Shown: piece after piece, positions 56,464 to 64,000 of the stretch
Numbering within the stretch: position 1 is the stretch's first letter
How the letters are laid out: each line of letters opens with the position of its first letter
Assembly (NCBI RefSeq): GCF_003425685.1
Contig: NZ_QJKM01000019.1
Location: 1-64,000 of the forward strand
DNA length: 64,000 nucleotides
Direction of reading: 5' to 3'
Source of the DNA: Rhizobium terrae
GTDB taxonomy: Bacteria > Pseudomonadota > Alphaproteobacteria > Rhizobiales > Rhizobiaceae
Notes under the pieces: model-generated
Seen by the model: only the letters and a program-made list of their open reading frames with translations
Told to the model about the DNA's origin: nothing
Databases searched by the model: none
Translations under genes and position numbers: made by a program

Positions 56464-57198
56464 TTACTGCTTGACGACCATTGGCGCCTTGATCGGCACG
56501 CGTTCATAGAGGTCGATAATGTCCTGGTTGAGCAGGCGCACACAGCCTGACGAAACGGCCTTGCCAATCGAGCGCCATTGCGGATTGCCGTGCAGACGGT
56601 AGAGTGTGTCCTGGCCGCCGGAGAAGATGTAGAGCGCTCGCGCACCAAGCGGATTTTTCAGGCCCGGCTCCATGCCGCCATTCTCGATCGAATATTTGGC
56701 CAATTCCGGCTGGCGGGCAACCATCTCGTTCGGCGGCTTCCAACGCGGCCATTTCTGACGCCACTGAATGATGCCGTTGCCCTGCCAGGCAAAGCCATCG
56801 CGCCCGATCCCGACACCATAGCGCATCGCGGTCCCGCCCGGCTGGACGAGATAGAGGAAGCGGGAGGGGGTGTCGACGACGATCGTGCCGGGCGCCTCGC
56901 CAGTCGGGTCGAGGACCTGCTGGCGATAGTAGCGCGGATCGATCTGCTTGTAGGGAACCGCCGGGATCAGAAAGCCGCCATCCTCGATAGGACCGTACAT
57001 GACAGCCAGTTCGGCATCTGTTGGCGTAGGAGCGACGTGGACAGGGCCGATCGGATCCTGGAGAGGCGTCGACTGTCGCCCCACCATCCGGCCCGTGCCG
57101 GCGGTGGAGACCCATCCTGCCAGGGCCGAGGCCGCAGCCATCGCCGAAAGCGACAGGAGGTTGCGGCGGGATAACGAGGTATCAAAGCTCACGCTCAT
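56464..57198 (-). CDS. L,D-transpeptidase (YkuD domain) with Tat-like leader
   Basis: The 244-aa protein starts with an RR leader (SLSRRNLLSLSAMAAASALA) and has the YkuD catalytic domain: GTIVVDTPSRFLYLVQPGGT, His203 in LHGNPQWRSIG and the S-SGC-R active site with Cys219 (SSGCVRLLNQD). It links peptidoglycan stem peptides 3-3 or attaches lipoproteins. ATG 57198 overlaps the preceding VOC stop (ATGA), coupling a cell-wall enzyme to a detoxification protein, an unusual pairing. Confidence 0.9.
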   Translation of the reverse strand: MSVSFDTSLSRRNLLSLSAMAAASALAGWVSTAGTGRMVGRQSTPLQDPIGPVHVAPTPTDAELAVMYGPIEDGGFLIPAVPYKQIDPRYYRQQVLDPTGEAPGTIVVDTPSRFLYLVQPGGTAMRYGVGIGRDGFAWQGNGIIQWRQKWPRWKPPNEMVARQPELAKYSIENGGMEPGLKNPLGARALYIFSGGQDTLYRLHGNPQWRSIGKAVSSGCVRLLNQDIIDLYERVPIKAPMVVKQ

Positions 57199-57725
57199 TC
57201 CTCGTCCTGCCATCTGCGCAGATCCGTCTGGTCATGATAGGCCATGCGATCAGGCGTGGTGATAAACTCGATGGTCGTACCCCATGGCATGCGGCAGTAG
57301 CAAACCTTGTTTCCAAGACCTTTTTCGGTTGCGTAGGGAATAGCGCGTGGTGCCGTGAGGGCTGTTCCGCCAGCCTTCTCAAAGCGCTCTACCGATGCGT
57401 CGATGTCGTCGGTGTAGACACCAAAGTGCGTAATGCCGAAGTCGCTCGCTCGAACGGGCTGAGCTTGCTCCGGGCCATGCATTTCGAAGAGCTCGATATC
57501 CGGTCCGGTTCCGATCTTGACCATCGCTTGCGCACGCACGAGCGTTCCCGGGTAAGCACCAGTGGACCGCTCGAACTCGGGTCCCTGCCTGGCCGGATCC
57601 TGCGGTCCGAACGATTGGTAGATCACTTGGCCGCCAAAGGCTTCCACCAGGAACGATTTTGCCGCTTCGATGTCAGGCACCGTGATGCCGATGTGATTGA
57701 CGCCACGAATTTGAGATGCGGTCAT
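57195..57725 (-). CDS. VOC-family (glyoxalase-like) protein
   Basis: The 176-aa protein has VOC motifs VNHIGITVPDIEAAKSFLVE, HFGVYTDDIDASVERFEKAG and NKVCYCRMPWGTTIEFIT, with metal-binding His12 and Glu near residue 157. It could be a glyoxalase or extradiol-type enzyme; at 176 aa it is a single-domain form. It lies 66 nt after the hydrolase gene at 57792 and overlaps the L,D-transpeptidase by ATGA. Confidence 0.9.
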   Translation of the reverse strand: MTASQIRGVNHIGITVPDIEAAKSFLVEAFGGQVIYQSFGPQDPARQGPEFERSTGAYPGTLVRAQAMVKIGTGPDIELFEMHGPEQAQPVRASDFGITHFGVYTDDIDASVERFEKAGGTALTAPRAIPYATEKGLGNKVCYCRMPWGTTIEFITTPDRMAYHDQTDLRRWQDEE

Positions 57726-57791
57726 GACAGTTTTCCTTTCTTGTTGAATCGATGAACGTGATCGGGCGGAATTCGCCCGGATCGCGAAGTT

Positions 57792-58640
57792 TCACTTGGC
57801 CTTGAGGAAATCGATGAGAGCAGCGGCCACTTCATCCGGGCGCTCGTCCGCCACATAGTGACTGCAGCGGGCAATCGGGCCGCCCGTAACATCTGTGGCG
57901 AACTCCTTGAGCATCGGGACCATATGAGCACCGAAACGCTGCTCCCCGCCGAGACCTAAAACCGGAATCCGGAGCGGTTGCTTCTTGTACTCGAGCGCGG
58001 CCGCATGGTCGGCAGCGAGGGTGCGATACCATTCCATGCCACCGCGTGTGTGGCCAGGAAGTGCCATCGCTTTGGCGTAGATCTCAATGTCTTCAGGATT
58101 GAAGGTGCTGTGATCGTAGAACCGTTCTGCCATGAAGGCCGAGATATAATCGTACTCACGGCCATGGATCAGTCGTTCCGGCAGGTCACGGTTCATGTGG
58201 AAGGCGAAGTGCCAGATCTTTGCCGTCGTTGCTTCCCACAGGCTCCAGCCAGGAAGTGGAACATCGAGGACAGCCAGGTGAGTAACAGCGTCCCGATAGA
58301 TGGCGGCCTGTGGCAAAGCCACCATGCCGCCAATGTCATGGCCGCATACTGCATAGCGTTCATGCCCAAGGGAGACCATGACCTCGTGCGCGTCGCGCGC
58401 CATCGTCGCCTTGTCATAGCCGTCAAGCGGGCAGTCGGAAAAGCCGGCGCCCCGCAGATCGATCGCCACCACGCTGAAATGCTCGGCCAGCAGCGGCATG
58501 ACGTAGTGCCATTCCCACCATGTTTCCGGCCAACCGTGAAGCAGAAGGATCGGGGGACCGGAGCCGCCCGTGACGGCATTGATCTTGATGCCATTCACCG
58601 GCACCAGTTGCTGGGTAAAACCTTGCAAGGTTGCGATCAT
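57792..58640 (-). CDS. Fluoroacetate-dehalogenase/epoxide-hydrolase-like hydrolase
   Basis: The 282-aa protein has the oxyanion motif LLHGWPETWWEW (35-44), AIDLRGAGFSDCP, nucleophile Asp102 in CGHDIGGMVALP, cap-domain residues and C-terminal CSHYVADERPDEV with the catalytic His. The Asp nucleophile suggests epoxide hydrolase or haloacid/haloalkane dehalogenase chemistry, as for the gene at 40596. It follows the SDR (58689) by 48 nt in a leftward operon and precedes the VOC gene. ATG 58640 is the family start. Confidence 0.9.
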   Translation of the reverse strand: MIATLQGFTQQLVPVNGIKINAVTGGSGPPILLLHGWPETWWEWHYVMPLLAEHFSVVAIDLRGAGFSDCPLDGYDKATMARDAHEVMVSLGHERYAVCGHDIGGMVALPQAAIYRDAVTHLAVLDVPLPGWSLWEATTAKIWHFAFHMNRDLPERLIHGREYDYISAFMAERFYDHSTFNPEDIEIYAKAMALPGHTRGGMEWYRTLAADHAAALEYKKQPLRIPVLGLGGEQRFGAHMVPMLKEFATDVTGGPIARCSHYVADERPDEVAAALIDFLKAK

Positions 58641-58688
58641 GATGACTTTTCCAATCGATGTGACGTCCAAGCAGAGCTAGCTGCCAGA

Positions 58689-59513
58689 TCAGGGCTGATC
58701 GAAATCGGTCGCGATCGAGATATCGCGCCAGGTGTCGATATCGCTGCGGAAGGAAGCCAGCTTTCGCTCAGCGATCGAATGCGCGGCGGGACCGAGCGGC
58801 AGATGAAGCGGAGCATCATTCGCATCGACTGCCTGCAGGATCACTGCAACAGCCTTAGCGGGATCACCCGCCTGAACGCCGTTATTAGTTTCGCGATAAT
58901 GCCTGCGCGAACTCGCGACGTATTCGGGCATTTCTTTAGCCGCCATCGTGATCGAACGGCCAAGGAAATCGGTGCGAAAAGGCCCCGGCTCGACGACAAT
59001 CACGCGGACGCCAAATGGTTTCAGCTCGCCGGCAAGCGCCTCGGAAATCCCTTCAACCGCAAACTTGGCGGCATTGTAATATCCGGCCCCGCCGCTACCC
59101 GCGATACCTGCGCCCGACGACATGTTGACGATCGTTCCGCCCGAACGTCGCAGAACTGGTAGGGCTGCTCTGGTGGTTTCGATCAGGCCGAAGACGTTCA
59201 CCTCGAACATGGGCCGGTATTCTTCAGGCGTGCCTTCCTCTATCGCGCCGAACAGACCGTAGCCGGCATTGTTCACGAGCACATTAAAGCCGCCGAATGT
59301 CTCGACCGCCTTTGCGACCGCAGCCTCGGCCGCCGCCGCATCCGTCACGTCGAGCGGCAGGGTGATCATACGGCCATCGAATGGCCGAGCCATTTCTTCG
59401 ATCGAGTTGACGTTGCGGGCAGTGGCGACAACCTGATCGCCCCGCTGAGCCGCAGAGAGCGCGAGCCGTTGTCCAAAGCCACTTGAGCATCCTGTGATGA
59501 GCCAGGTTTTCAT
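58689..59513 (-). CDS. Short-chain dehydrogenase/reductase
   Basis: The 274-aa SDR has TWLITGCSSGFGQRLALSAA, NVLVNNAGYGLFGAIEE, TIVNMSSGAGIAGSGGAGYY and YYNAAKFAVEGISEALAGEL (catalytic Tyr and Lys), followed by EPGPFRTDFLGRS. It is NADP-type by the residue context. It is the first gene of a leftward SDR-hydrolase-VOC-L,D-transpeptidase run and is divergent from the LysR gene at 59622, which is its probable regulator. Confidence 0.92.
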   Translation of the reverse strand: MKTWLITGCSSGFGQRLALSAAQRGDQVVATARNVNSIEEMARPFDGRMITLPLDVTDAAAAEAAVAKAVETFGGFNVLVNNAGYGLFGAIEEGTPEEYRPMFEVNVFGLIETTRAALPVLRRSGGTIVNMSSGAGIAGSGGAGYYNAAKFAVEGISEALAGELKPFGVRVIVVEPGPFRTDFLGRSITMAAKEMPEYVASSRRHYRETNNGVQAGDPAKAVAVILQAVDANDAPLHLPLGPAAHSIAERKLASFRSDIDTWRDISIATDFDQP

Positions 59514-59621
59514 GACGTTTCTCCGCTTGTTTTCGAAGTATGAGTTGAATCTAGATGTTTATATTTGTACTTTAAGTGACAGTTTTGTATTTTCAATGTT
59601 CACTTTTGTAAGGGCCAGACC

Positions 59622-60485
59622 GTGGAATGGAGTGACGTAAAAATCTTCCTTGCGATTGCGCGATCCGGCACCCTCGGCGGCGCTGCGCGTGCACTTCATA
59701 CGAGCCATCCGACGGTCGGCAGACGGCTGCGTGCCCTTGAGGAGGCGATCGGCCACACGCTCTTTCAGCGGACCGCGGACGGTCTCGTGCTGACAGAAGA
59801 GGGCCATGGGATCATCGCCCTGGCAGAGCAGATGGAAGAAGGCGCGCTGGGCATGGAACGCCGGCTCGCCGGGCAGGAGCAAAACCTCAGAGGCAATCTG
59901 CGCATTTCATCAGCGGACTGGTTCGGGGCCTATGTCCTGCCTCCCATCCTGGCCGATTTCTCGAAAGCCTACCCCAATGTAGACGTCGAGATCCTAACCG
60001 GCACTCGCCTGTTCAACCTCGCTCAAAGGGAGGCCGACGTTGCCTTTCGCATCGTTCCGTTCGACACTGCCGATGTCATTCAACGGCGGCTCTTCAGGCT
60101 CGAATACGGCGTCTACATCGCCGAGGAGTCGCCTGATCCGAAATATGGCGACGGGACCGGCTTCCGGCTGATCACCCACGATACGTCGACCGGGCAATTC
60201 CCCGATATCGCGTGGCTCATCGAGAGCTTCCCGAACGCGAGACCCGTCCTGCGATCAAACAACCGAAACGTCCAGGGGCGAATGTGCAAGCAGGGCGTCG
60301 GGATTGCCGTCCTGCCCCGTGTAGTGGGCAATCAGATACCGGGTATCCGCAGACTGGAACTACCTAAGCTCCCGCCGGCGCGAGACATCTGGATGGGATA
60401 TCACCGGGACCTGCGACGTCTTCAACGTCTTCGGGCGTTTATCTCGACCGTCTCGAACCACCTCACAAATGCCCCTGGATGGTAA
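59622..60485 (+). CDS. LysR-family transcriptional regulator
   Basis: The 287-aa protein begins MEWSDVKIFLAIARSGTLGG, with helix-turn-helix text AARALHTSHPTVGRRLRALE and a standard effector domain (LRISSADWFGAYVLPPILAD, AVLPRVVGNQIPGIRRLELP). The promoter gap to the divergent SDR contains AAGTGA and TCACTT 20 nt apart, a possible LysR dyad. It is the probable regulator of the SDR/hydrolase/VOC operon. Spacing and length are normal for the family. Confidence 0.9.
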   Translation: MEWSDVKIFLAIARSGTLGGAARALHTSHPTVGRRLRALEEAIGHTLFQRTADGLVLTEEGHGIIALAEQMEEGALGMERRLAGQEQNLRGNLRISSADWFGAYVLPPILADFSKAYPNVDVEILTGTRLFNLAQREADVAFRIVPFDTADVIQRRLFRLEYGVYIAEESPDPKYGDGTGFRLITHDTSTGQFPDIAWLIESFPNARPVLRSNNRNVQGRMCKQGVGIAVLPRVVGNQIPGIRRLELPKLPPARDIWMGYHRDLRRLQRLRAFISTVSNHLTNAPGW

Positions 60486-60683
60486 GCCGCCAAAGGACCA
60501 AAGAATTGTAACTCTCCCTGCCGACCGACCACATTCGCCGCTGCGGTAGGGGTAGGCCCGGCAGACACTTTGCTTCTCGGCCGTAATCTCCCTGTGCCGC
60601 TCCACCACAGCACCCACGATCATTCTCATCAGCCCTTCGACAAAGTGCCGACTGAGGCCAATATCGTTGGCGATGCTTATCAT
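60360..60683 (-). CDS. Possible small ORF antisense to LysR 3' end
   Basis: The frame from ATG 60683, 5 nt after GGAG, begins with a protein-like helix (MISIANDIGLSRHFVEGLMR, then MIVGAVVERHREITAEK). After about residue 45 it reads antisense to the LysR gene and loses coherence. It may be a truncated real gene or chance. I cannot name a family. Confidence 0.25.
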   Translation of the reverse strand: MISIANDIGLSRHFVEGLMRMIVGAVVERHREITAEKQSVCRAYPYRSGECGRSAGRVTILWSFGGLPSRGICEVVRDGRDKRPKTLKTSQVPVISHPDVSRRRELR

Positions 60684-60724
60684 TTTAGCTCCTTCCAGGC
60701 GGTTTCATTGGCACCAGGTAGAGC

Positions 60725-61309
60725 TTATGAAACGGGATGCGTGCTGCGACGCGACAGGGCGATTGTCAGCGATATTGCCGAAACCAGAAAATAGAATGCC
60801 CCGACGCCAGCGTATCCCGCGACCGTGGAGATAGAAGGCTCCTGCGGCATTTGCGCTTGAAAGATGAACAGCGCGCCGGCCACAGCGGATTGTCCACCGC
60901 TCAAAATCATTGCCCACTGACCTCCACTCGTCTTCCAGCGCCGCACAGCAGCCCCAAGCTGCAACAACCCCGAAAAGATCGCCCACAGACCGAAGGCGCC
61001 GAGAACCCAGTTCATGTTCATTGTCAGCGCAAGGATCACGGCAAGAGTCATGACAGAGCTCGCTGCGACATTGATCGCTTGGCTACGGTTAGCGGCAAGA
61101 CCGCCGCTCCTGGCGGCATCGATGACGTTCGCGATCGCATCCCAAGCGGGATAAACAACCAGCAGTGCGGCAGCCACCGCAAAGGAATGCCGTCCGGCAG
61201 TCAATGCAGCCGCGACCCACAGCACTGAGAAGGCGGCTCTGGTGAAGTAATACTGCTTGAGCCATTGCTCGTTGGCGCTCGCGCCAAGGGAGGTCTGATT
61301 GTTTGCCAT
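60725..61309 (-). CDS. DUF308-like integral membrane protein
   Basis: The 194-aa protein has five or six hydrophobic segments (AAFSVLWVAAALTAGRHSFA, VMTLAVILALTMNMNWVLGA, AFYFLVSAISLTIALS) and small-residue-rich helices resembling DUF308/HdeD-type acid-resistance membrane proteins. ATG 61309 (MANNQTSLGA) is chosen; 61417 would add 36 unrelated residues. It is the last gene seen of the leftward run at the right edge, 124 nt after the 84-aa ORF. Confidence 0.75.
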   Translation of the reverse strand: MANNQTSLGASANEQWLKQYYFTRAAFSVLWVAAALTAGRHSFAVAAALLVVYPAWDAIANVIDAARSGGLAANRSQAINVAASSVMTLAVILALTMNMNWVLGAFGLWAIFSGLLQLGAAVRRWKTSGGQWAMILSGGQSAVAGALFIFQAQMPQEPSISTVAGYAGVGAFYFLVSAISLTIALSRRSTHPVS

Positions 61310-61433
61310 TGTTCTTTTCCACTTTCTTGAATGATGAGATTTGGTAAAATGAGACTGGTCAGAAGAAGCCGACCTGTTTTCCAAATGCGGTATTCTCGGC
61401 CCACTCAAATCGACCAATTCGGTCGCTTTCGCC

Positions 61434-61688
61434 CTAGAGTTTTGCAGCTGGCTTCTCTAAGGGCTCGACGTTCTGCGCGCCCTCGTCCGCCGGAGTCGCT
61501 AAATCAGTGTCCTGATCGCTCTGCAAGCGCATGCGCTTCTCGAATGCCTCGTTGATCTCCCCCTGCCGCTTTGCGACCCATCGACCGTCGGGATCCGAGA
61601 AGATCGAGTTGGTTTGTCCAACCGCAACCGGTGGCGAAGAAGCGGTTGCGGAGATGGGCATTACTTTTTGAACTTGGCGTCTGCTCAT
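61434..61688 (-). CDS. 84-aa hypothetical protein
   Basis: The frame from ATG 61688 encodes MSRRQVQKVMPISATASSPP and an acidic, Gln-rich C-terminal part (GEINEAFEKRMRLQSDQDTD). GGATC lies about 7 nt upstream. It follows the Mo-oxidoreductase by 34 nt on the same strand. No domain is recognised, so it may be a small soluble accessory protein or a non-coding stretch. Confidence 0.45.
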   Translation of the reverse strand: MSRRQVQKVMPISATASSPPVAVGQTNSIFSDPDGRWVAKRQGEINEAFEKRMRLQSDQDTDLATPADEGAQNVEPLEKPAAKL

Positions 61689-61722
61689 GAACCGTGATCC
61701 TTTGATTAACCGGGTAAACGCC

Positions 61723-62499
61723 TCAGATGCCGGCGTACCATTCGTAGCCACGGTCTTCCCAATAACCGCCGTTGCCGCCCCATAGGCCAGCGAAGCTATC
61801 GACCAGCTCAATGCGCATGATGTACTTCGCCTGTTTGTAACCGAGCTGCCGCTCGACCCTCAGACGCAATGGGGCGCCATGGCCGACGCTGAGATCCTGG
61901 CCGTTCATCTGGTAGGCAAGGATGGTCTGCGGATGAACCGCGTCGATGAGATCGATGCTCTCGTAGTAGCGGCCGCTTCCATCGAGCGTCTTTTCGAGCT
62001 CGTCCGCACAATGCAGCACGACATAGCGCGCCGTCGGCTTGAGCCCGGTCAAACCCAACAGGCTGGCAAGCGGAACGCCAGTCCATTTGCCGATGGCACT
62101 CCAGCCTTCCACGCAGTCGTGGCGGGTGATCTGTGTGCGGGAGGAAAGCGCCTTCAGATCCGCGAGAGAGAATTCCCGAGGTCGATCGACAAGGCCGTCG
62201 ATCTTCAGCCGCCAGTTTGCAAACTTGCCTTCCAGCAGTTCCGCATATTCCTCACTGTCAGGAGCACTCGTTCCATTGACGCGAAAGGATGGCGAGATAT
62301 CTTTCTCATCGAACTCACGTGCCAAGGCATCACGCCCCTGAAGCAGCCTCTGGGCCTTCATGGTCAGTTCCTCGGCCGATCGAAGGACATTGGCGATGTC
62401 CGCGTTTTGGTCCAGCAGATCACATCCGGAAAGGGTCAAAGCACTGGCGCCAAGTGTTCCGCCGATCAGAAAGCGGCGTCTGGTGAGAAACGTGCTCAT
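61723..62499 (-). CDS. Tat-exported molybdopterin oxidoreductase (MsrP/YedY-like)
   Basis: The 258-aa protein has a Tat signal TRRRFLIGG (residues 6-14) merging into a lipobox LSGC at Cys26, so it may be a Tat lipoprotein. The catalytic domain is of sulfite-oxidase type, with molybdenum-ligand Cys129 in TRHDCVEGWS, VVLHCADELEKTLDGSG, HGAPLRLRVERQLGYKQAKY and WEDRGYEWYAGI at the end. ATG 62499 overlaps the stop of the b-type cytochrome (ATGA). It likely reduces or oxidises a periplasmic sulfur compound. Confidence 0.92.
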   Translation of the reverse strand: MSTFLTRRRFLIGGTLGASALTLSGCDLLDQNADIANVLRSAEELTMKAQRLLQGRDALAREFDEKDISPSFRVNGTSAPDSEEYAELLEGKFANWRLKIDGLVDRPREFSLADLKALSSRTQITRHDCVEGWSAIGKWTGVPLASLLGLTGLKPTARYVVLHCADELEKTLDGSGRYYESIDLIDAVHPQTILAYQMNGQDLSVGHGAPLRLRVERQLGYKQAKYIMRIELVDSFAGLWGGNGGYWEDRGYEWYAGI

Positions 62500-63365
62500 G
62501 CATTCGGTCCTTCCTCGTGGATGGCGTAACGTCCGGTGATCATCGAGCGGATATTGTTCCAAGTCCCCGACAGGACGACCATCGCCACATGCACGATGAC
62601 GAAGAGAACCAGGGCCGATGCGGTGATGAAGTGGATCGTACGCGCCGATTGGCGTCCGCCGAAGATATCGACCAGGGCAGGAAGAGCGGCGTCGACGCCC
62701 GGTGACATGGTCAGGCCTGTCAAAACCATGAGAGGGAGAAGGACGACAATGACAGCCAGATAAGTGAGCTTTTGAAGCGCATTGTAGTGCTTGGCCTCCT
62801 CCCCTTTCGGAAAGCGCAGCCGAGCGTGGTCGAGTATTTCACGGCCGAGATGGCGAGGTGAGAGTTCATGCGCCATTGGCGCCAGGTCTCGCCTGAAATG
62901 TCCGCTCAGCAGGCTGAATCCCAGGTAGAGAATGCCATTGATCACAAACAACCAAGCGAAAGAGAAATGCCAGCGACGTCCAGCCGCCAGATCCTGAAAC
63001 GAAGGGATGGTTGACCAGGACGGGAAAGCTCGCGCAGTCTGCTCTCCATCAACATTGGAAACGCCAAGCACGCCAGTAGTAGGAATTTGTACTCCTGCGA
63101 CACGCAAGAAGCCGCTTGGGGTGCCTGCATCGTCTTCGGAGCCGATCGTCAGAACGGCGGGGTCGCCGTTCGCGCCATAATGACCCCAATAAAGCTCTGG
63201 GTGGGCGTTGAAGATCTGCAGCCCGCTCAACAGAAGAAAGCTCAGGCAGAGCACGTTCAGCCAATGCGTGAGCCGTGTAACAATTGAGTGGCGTCGGATG
63301 AAGACCGTCCGGGGATGGTGTATATTATCATTGGAAACTTCTGCGCTCATCTCAACGTCTTTCAT
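62496..63365 (-). CDS. Membrane b-type cytochrome (cytochrome b561 family)
   Basis: The 289-aa protein has four or five membrane helices with haem-type histidines (VTRLTHWLNVLCLSFLLLSG, RRWHFSFAWLFVINGILYLG, IHFITASALVLFVIVHVAMV) and cytochrome b561-like spacing. A periplasmic loop of about 80 residues lies between TM1 and TM2. It delivers quinol electrons to the Mo enzyme it overlaps by ATGA, as MsrQ does in MsrPQ. Start 63365 is tentative; 63350 is the nearest alternative. Confidence 0.85.
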   Translation of the reverse strand: MKDVEMSAEVSNDNIHHPRTVFIRRHSIVTRLTHWLNVLCLSFLLLSGLQIFNAHPELYWGHYGANGDPAVLTIGSEDDAGTPSGFLRVAGVQIPTTGVLGVSNVDGEQTARAFPSWSTIPSFQDLAAGRRWHFSFAWLFVINGILYLGFSLLSGHFRRDLAPMAHELSPRHLGREILDHARLRFPKGEEAKHYNALQKLTYLAVIVVLLPLMVLTGLTMSPGVDAALPALVDIFGGRQSARTIHFITASALVLFVIVHVAMVVLSGTWNNIRSMITGRYAIHEEGPNA

Positions 63366-63460
63366 CTGTTGCACATGATGGCTGCAGATCACGCAGCATC
63401 GCTCGGTAGTCACCGACCGAAGCAGTAAGGCGGCTGCTCCGGCCAGTGACGGCGGGGTCC

Positions 63461-64000
63461 TCACATGGGGGGAACCACGCCATTTTTGCCGACAACCACC
63501 TGATGGGCGATTGGGCCGGTCGCAGTCTTTTCGGCAGTGATGAAGACAACGGCGCCGGAAACGAGATCGTCCTTGGTTGCAGCAGCGATGGTCACGACGG
63601 GTGTCCCATCCGGTATGGCGATCTTCTTTTCCTTGCCGTGGTAGGTCACGGTGACGGTTCGGCCATCAACGTCCTTGACGGCATCTGCGACCGTTGCATT
63701 CGTCATGCTGCTTTCGGGCTTGAGATCCCAGCCATAGCTACCCTCACCTGTGCCCTTCATGGCCGGCGGAAAGATCAGAACCTCAAGCGCGCCATCGCCA
63801 CCGCCAGCCTTTGGCAAGGATGCAATGCCGACAAAATCACCAGGCTTGATATCGGTGACCTTGGCTTCCGCGACGCCGGCGACCTTCCAGTCGTCGGCAA
63901 GCGCAACATCGACAGTCTCACCCTCGCGGGTCTTCACCTTGAGTGTTGATCCCGTATAGGCCACGATGCTGCCGCGGACATGGATCGGCGCGGATTTCTT
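63461..64000 (-). CDS. DUF5666-like beta-rich protein, 5' end outside the window
   Basis: The visible 180 codons are open through the window edge (IHVRGSIVAYTGSTLKVKTR upstream of the GTG at 63964), so the gene is partial at its 5' end. Repeats of the type VRGxIVxxxGxTLxVKT with VTDIKPGDFVGIASLPK match DUF5666-like OB/beta domains. Its leftward partner genes are the b-type cytochrome (96 nt after) and the Mo enzyme, suggesting a periplasmic or envelope role. A signal peptide is not visible because the N-terminus is outside. Confidence 0.75.
   Translation of the reverse strand, partial: KKSAPIHVRGSIVAYTGSTLKVKTREGETVDVALADDWKVAGVAEAKVTDIKPGDFVGIASLPKAGGGDGALEVLIFPPAMKGTGEGSYGWDLKPESSMTNATVADAVKDVDGRTVTVTYHGKEKKIAIPDGTPVVTIAAATKDDLVSGAVVFITAEKTATGPIAHQVVVGKNGVVPPM

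Noticed and set aside
1..64000. CRISPR arrays, rRNA genes and replication origin
   Set aside because: No regularly spaced repeats, no rRNA-like stretches, and no repABC or dnaA-box cluster were seen in reading the window; a dedicated search was not possible.

Overview
The window looks like accessory (plasmid or chromid) DNA of an alphaproteobacterium of the Rhizobiales (Rhizobium/Agrobacterium/Ensifer type). This rests on the ImuA-ImuB-DnaE2 cassette with an alphaproteobacterial LexA box (GTTC-N7-GTTC), multi-copy Ku and LigD genes, an alpha-r14-type small RNA with anti-Shine-Dalgarno loops, promoters of the CTTGAC-N17-CTATAT kind, and high GC content. No rRNA, tRNA, CRISPR array, replication origin or complete insertion sequence was seen. 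Assignments come from reading the sequence and from knowledge of the families; no database search was run.

Layout. 1-0.5 kb: the tnpA/tnpB end of an IS66-type element cut by the window edge. 0.7-5.2 kb: SnoaL-like and aldo/keto reductase genes facing a LysR regulator, then a MarR regulator with an NAD-dependent epimerase. 5.2-12.1 kb: a leftward SOS mutagenesis operon, imuA-imuB-dnaE2 followed by two SRAP (YedK-like) genes, the first of which has lost all catalytic residues. 12.3-20.3 kb: a DNA end-repair block with an alpha-r14 sRNA, LigD, a frameshifted DUF4112 gene, a stand-alone LigD-type ligase, two Ku genes, a 58-aa basic ORF, exonuclease III, a 55-aa Cys-rich ORF and a candidate sRNA with its own promoter and terminator. 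20.4-23.3 kb: an unknown DNA-binding-like protein, then a start/stop-coupled operon of winged-helix protein, nucleotidyltransferase and PP2C phosphatase behind a 30-bp palindrome. This is the best candidate for an undescribed system.

23.3-64 kb: a long mosaic of small redox and detoxification operons, each with its own regulator: GlxA/AraC (2), HxlR (2), LysR (4) and Rrf2 (1). The enzymes are short-chain dehydrogenases, quinone/zinc-type oxidoreductases, alpha/beta hydrolases, cupins, AhpD/CMD proteins, VOC proteins, a GST, an aldehyde dehydrogenase, a pirin, an isochorismatase-like hydrolase, RidA and a PNPOx-FNR-ferredoxin fusion. Transporters are two MFS, one TehA/TDT and one LysE. Many regulators carry conserved cysteines and sit divergently from an oxidoreductase, which suggests reactive electrophile, quinone or oxidant sensing (inference). 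The right edge holds a leftward envelope redox operon: a DUF5666-like protein, a b-type cytochrome, a Tat-exported molybdopterin oxidoreductase and a DUF308-like membrane protein.

Together the window combines DNA damage tolerance and end joining with chemical-stress detoxification, plus a possible phage-defence or toxin-antitoxin-like module between them.
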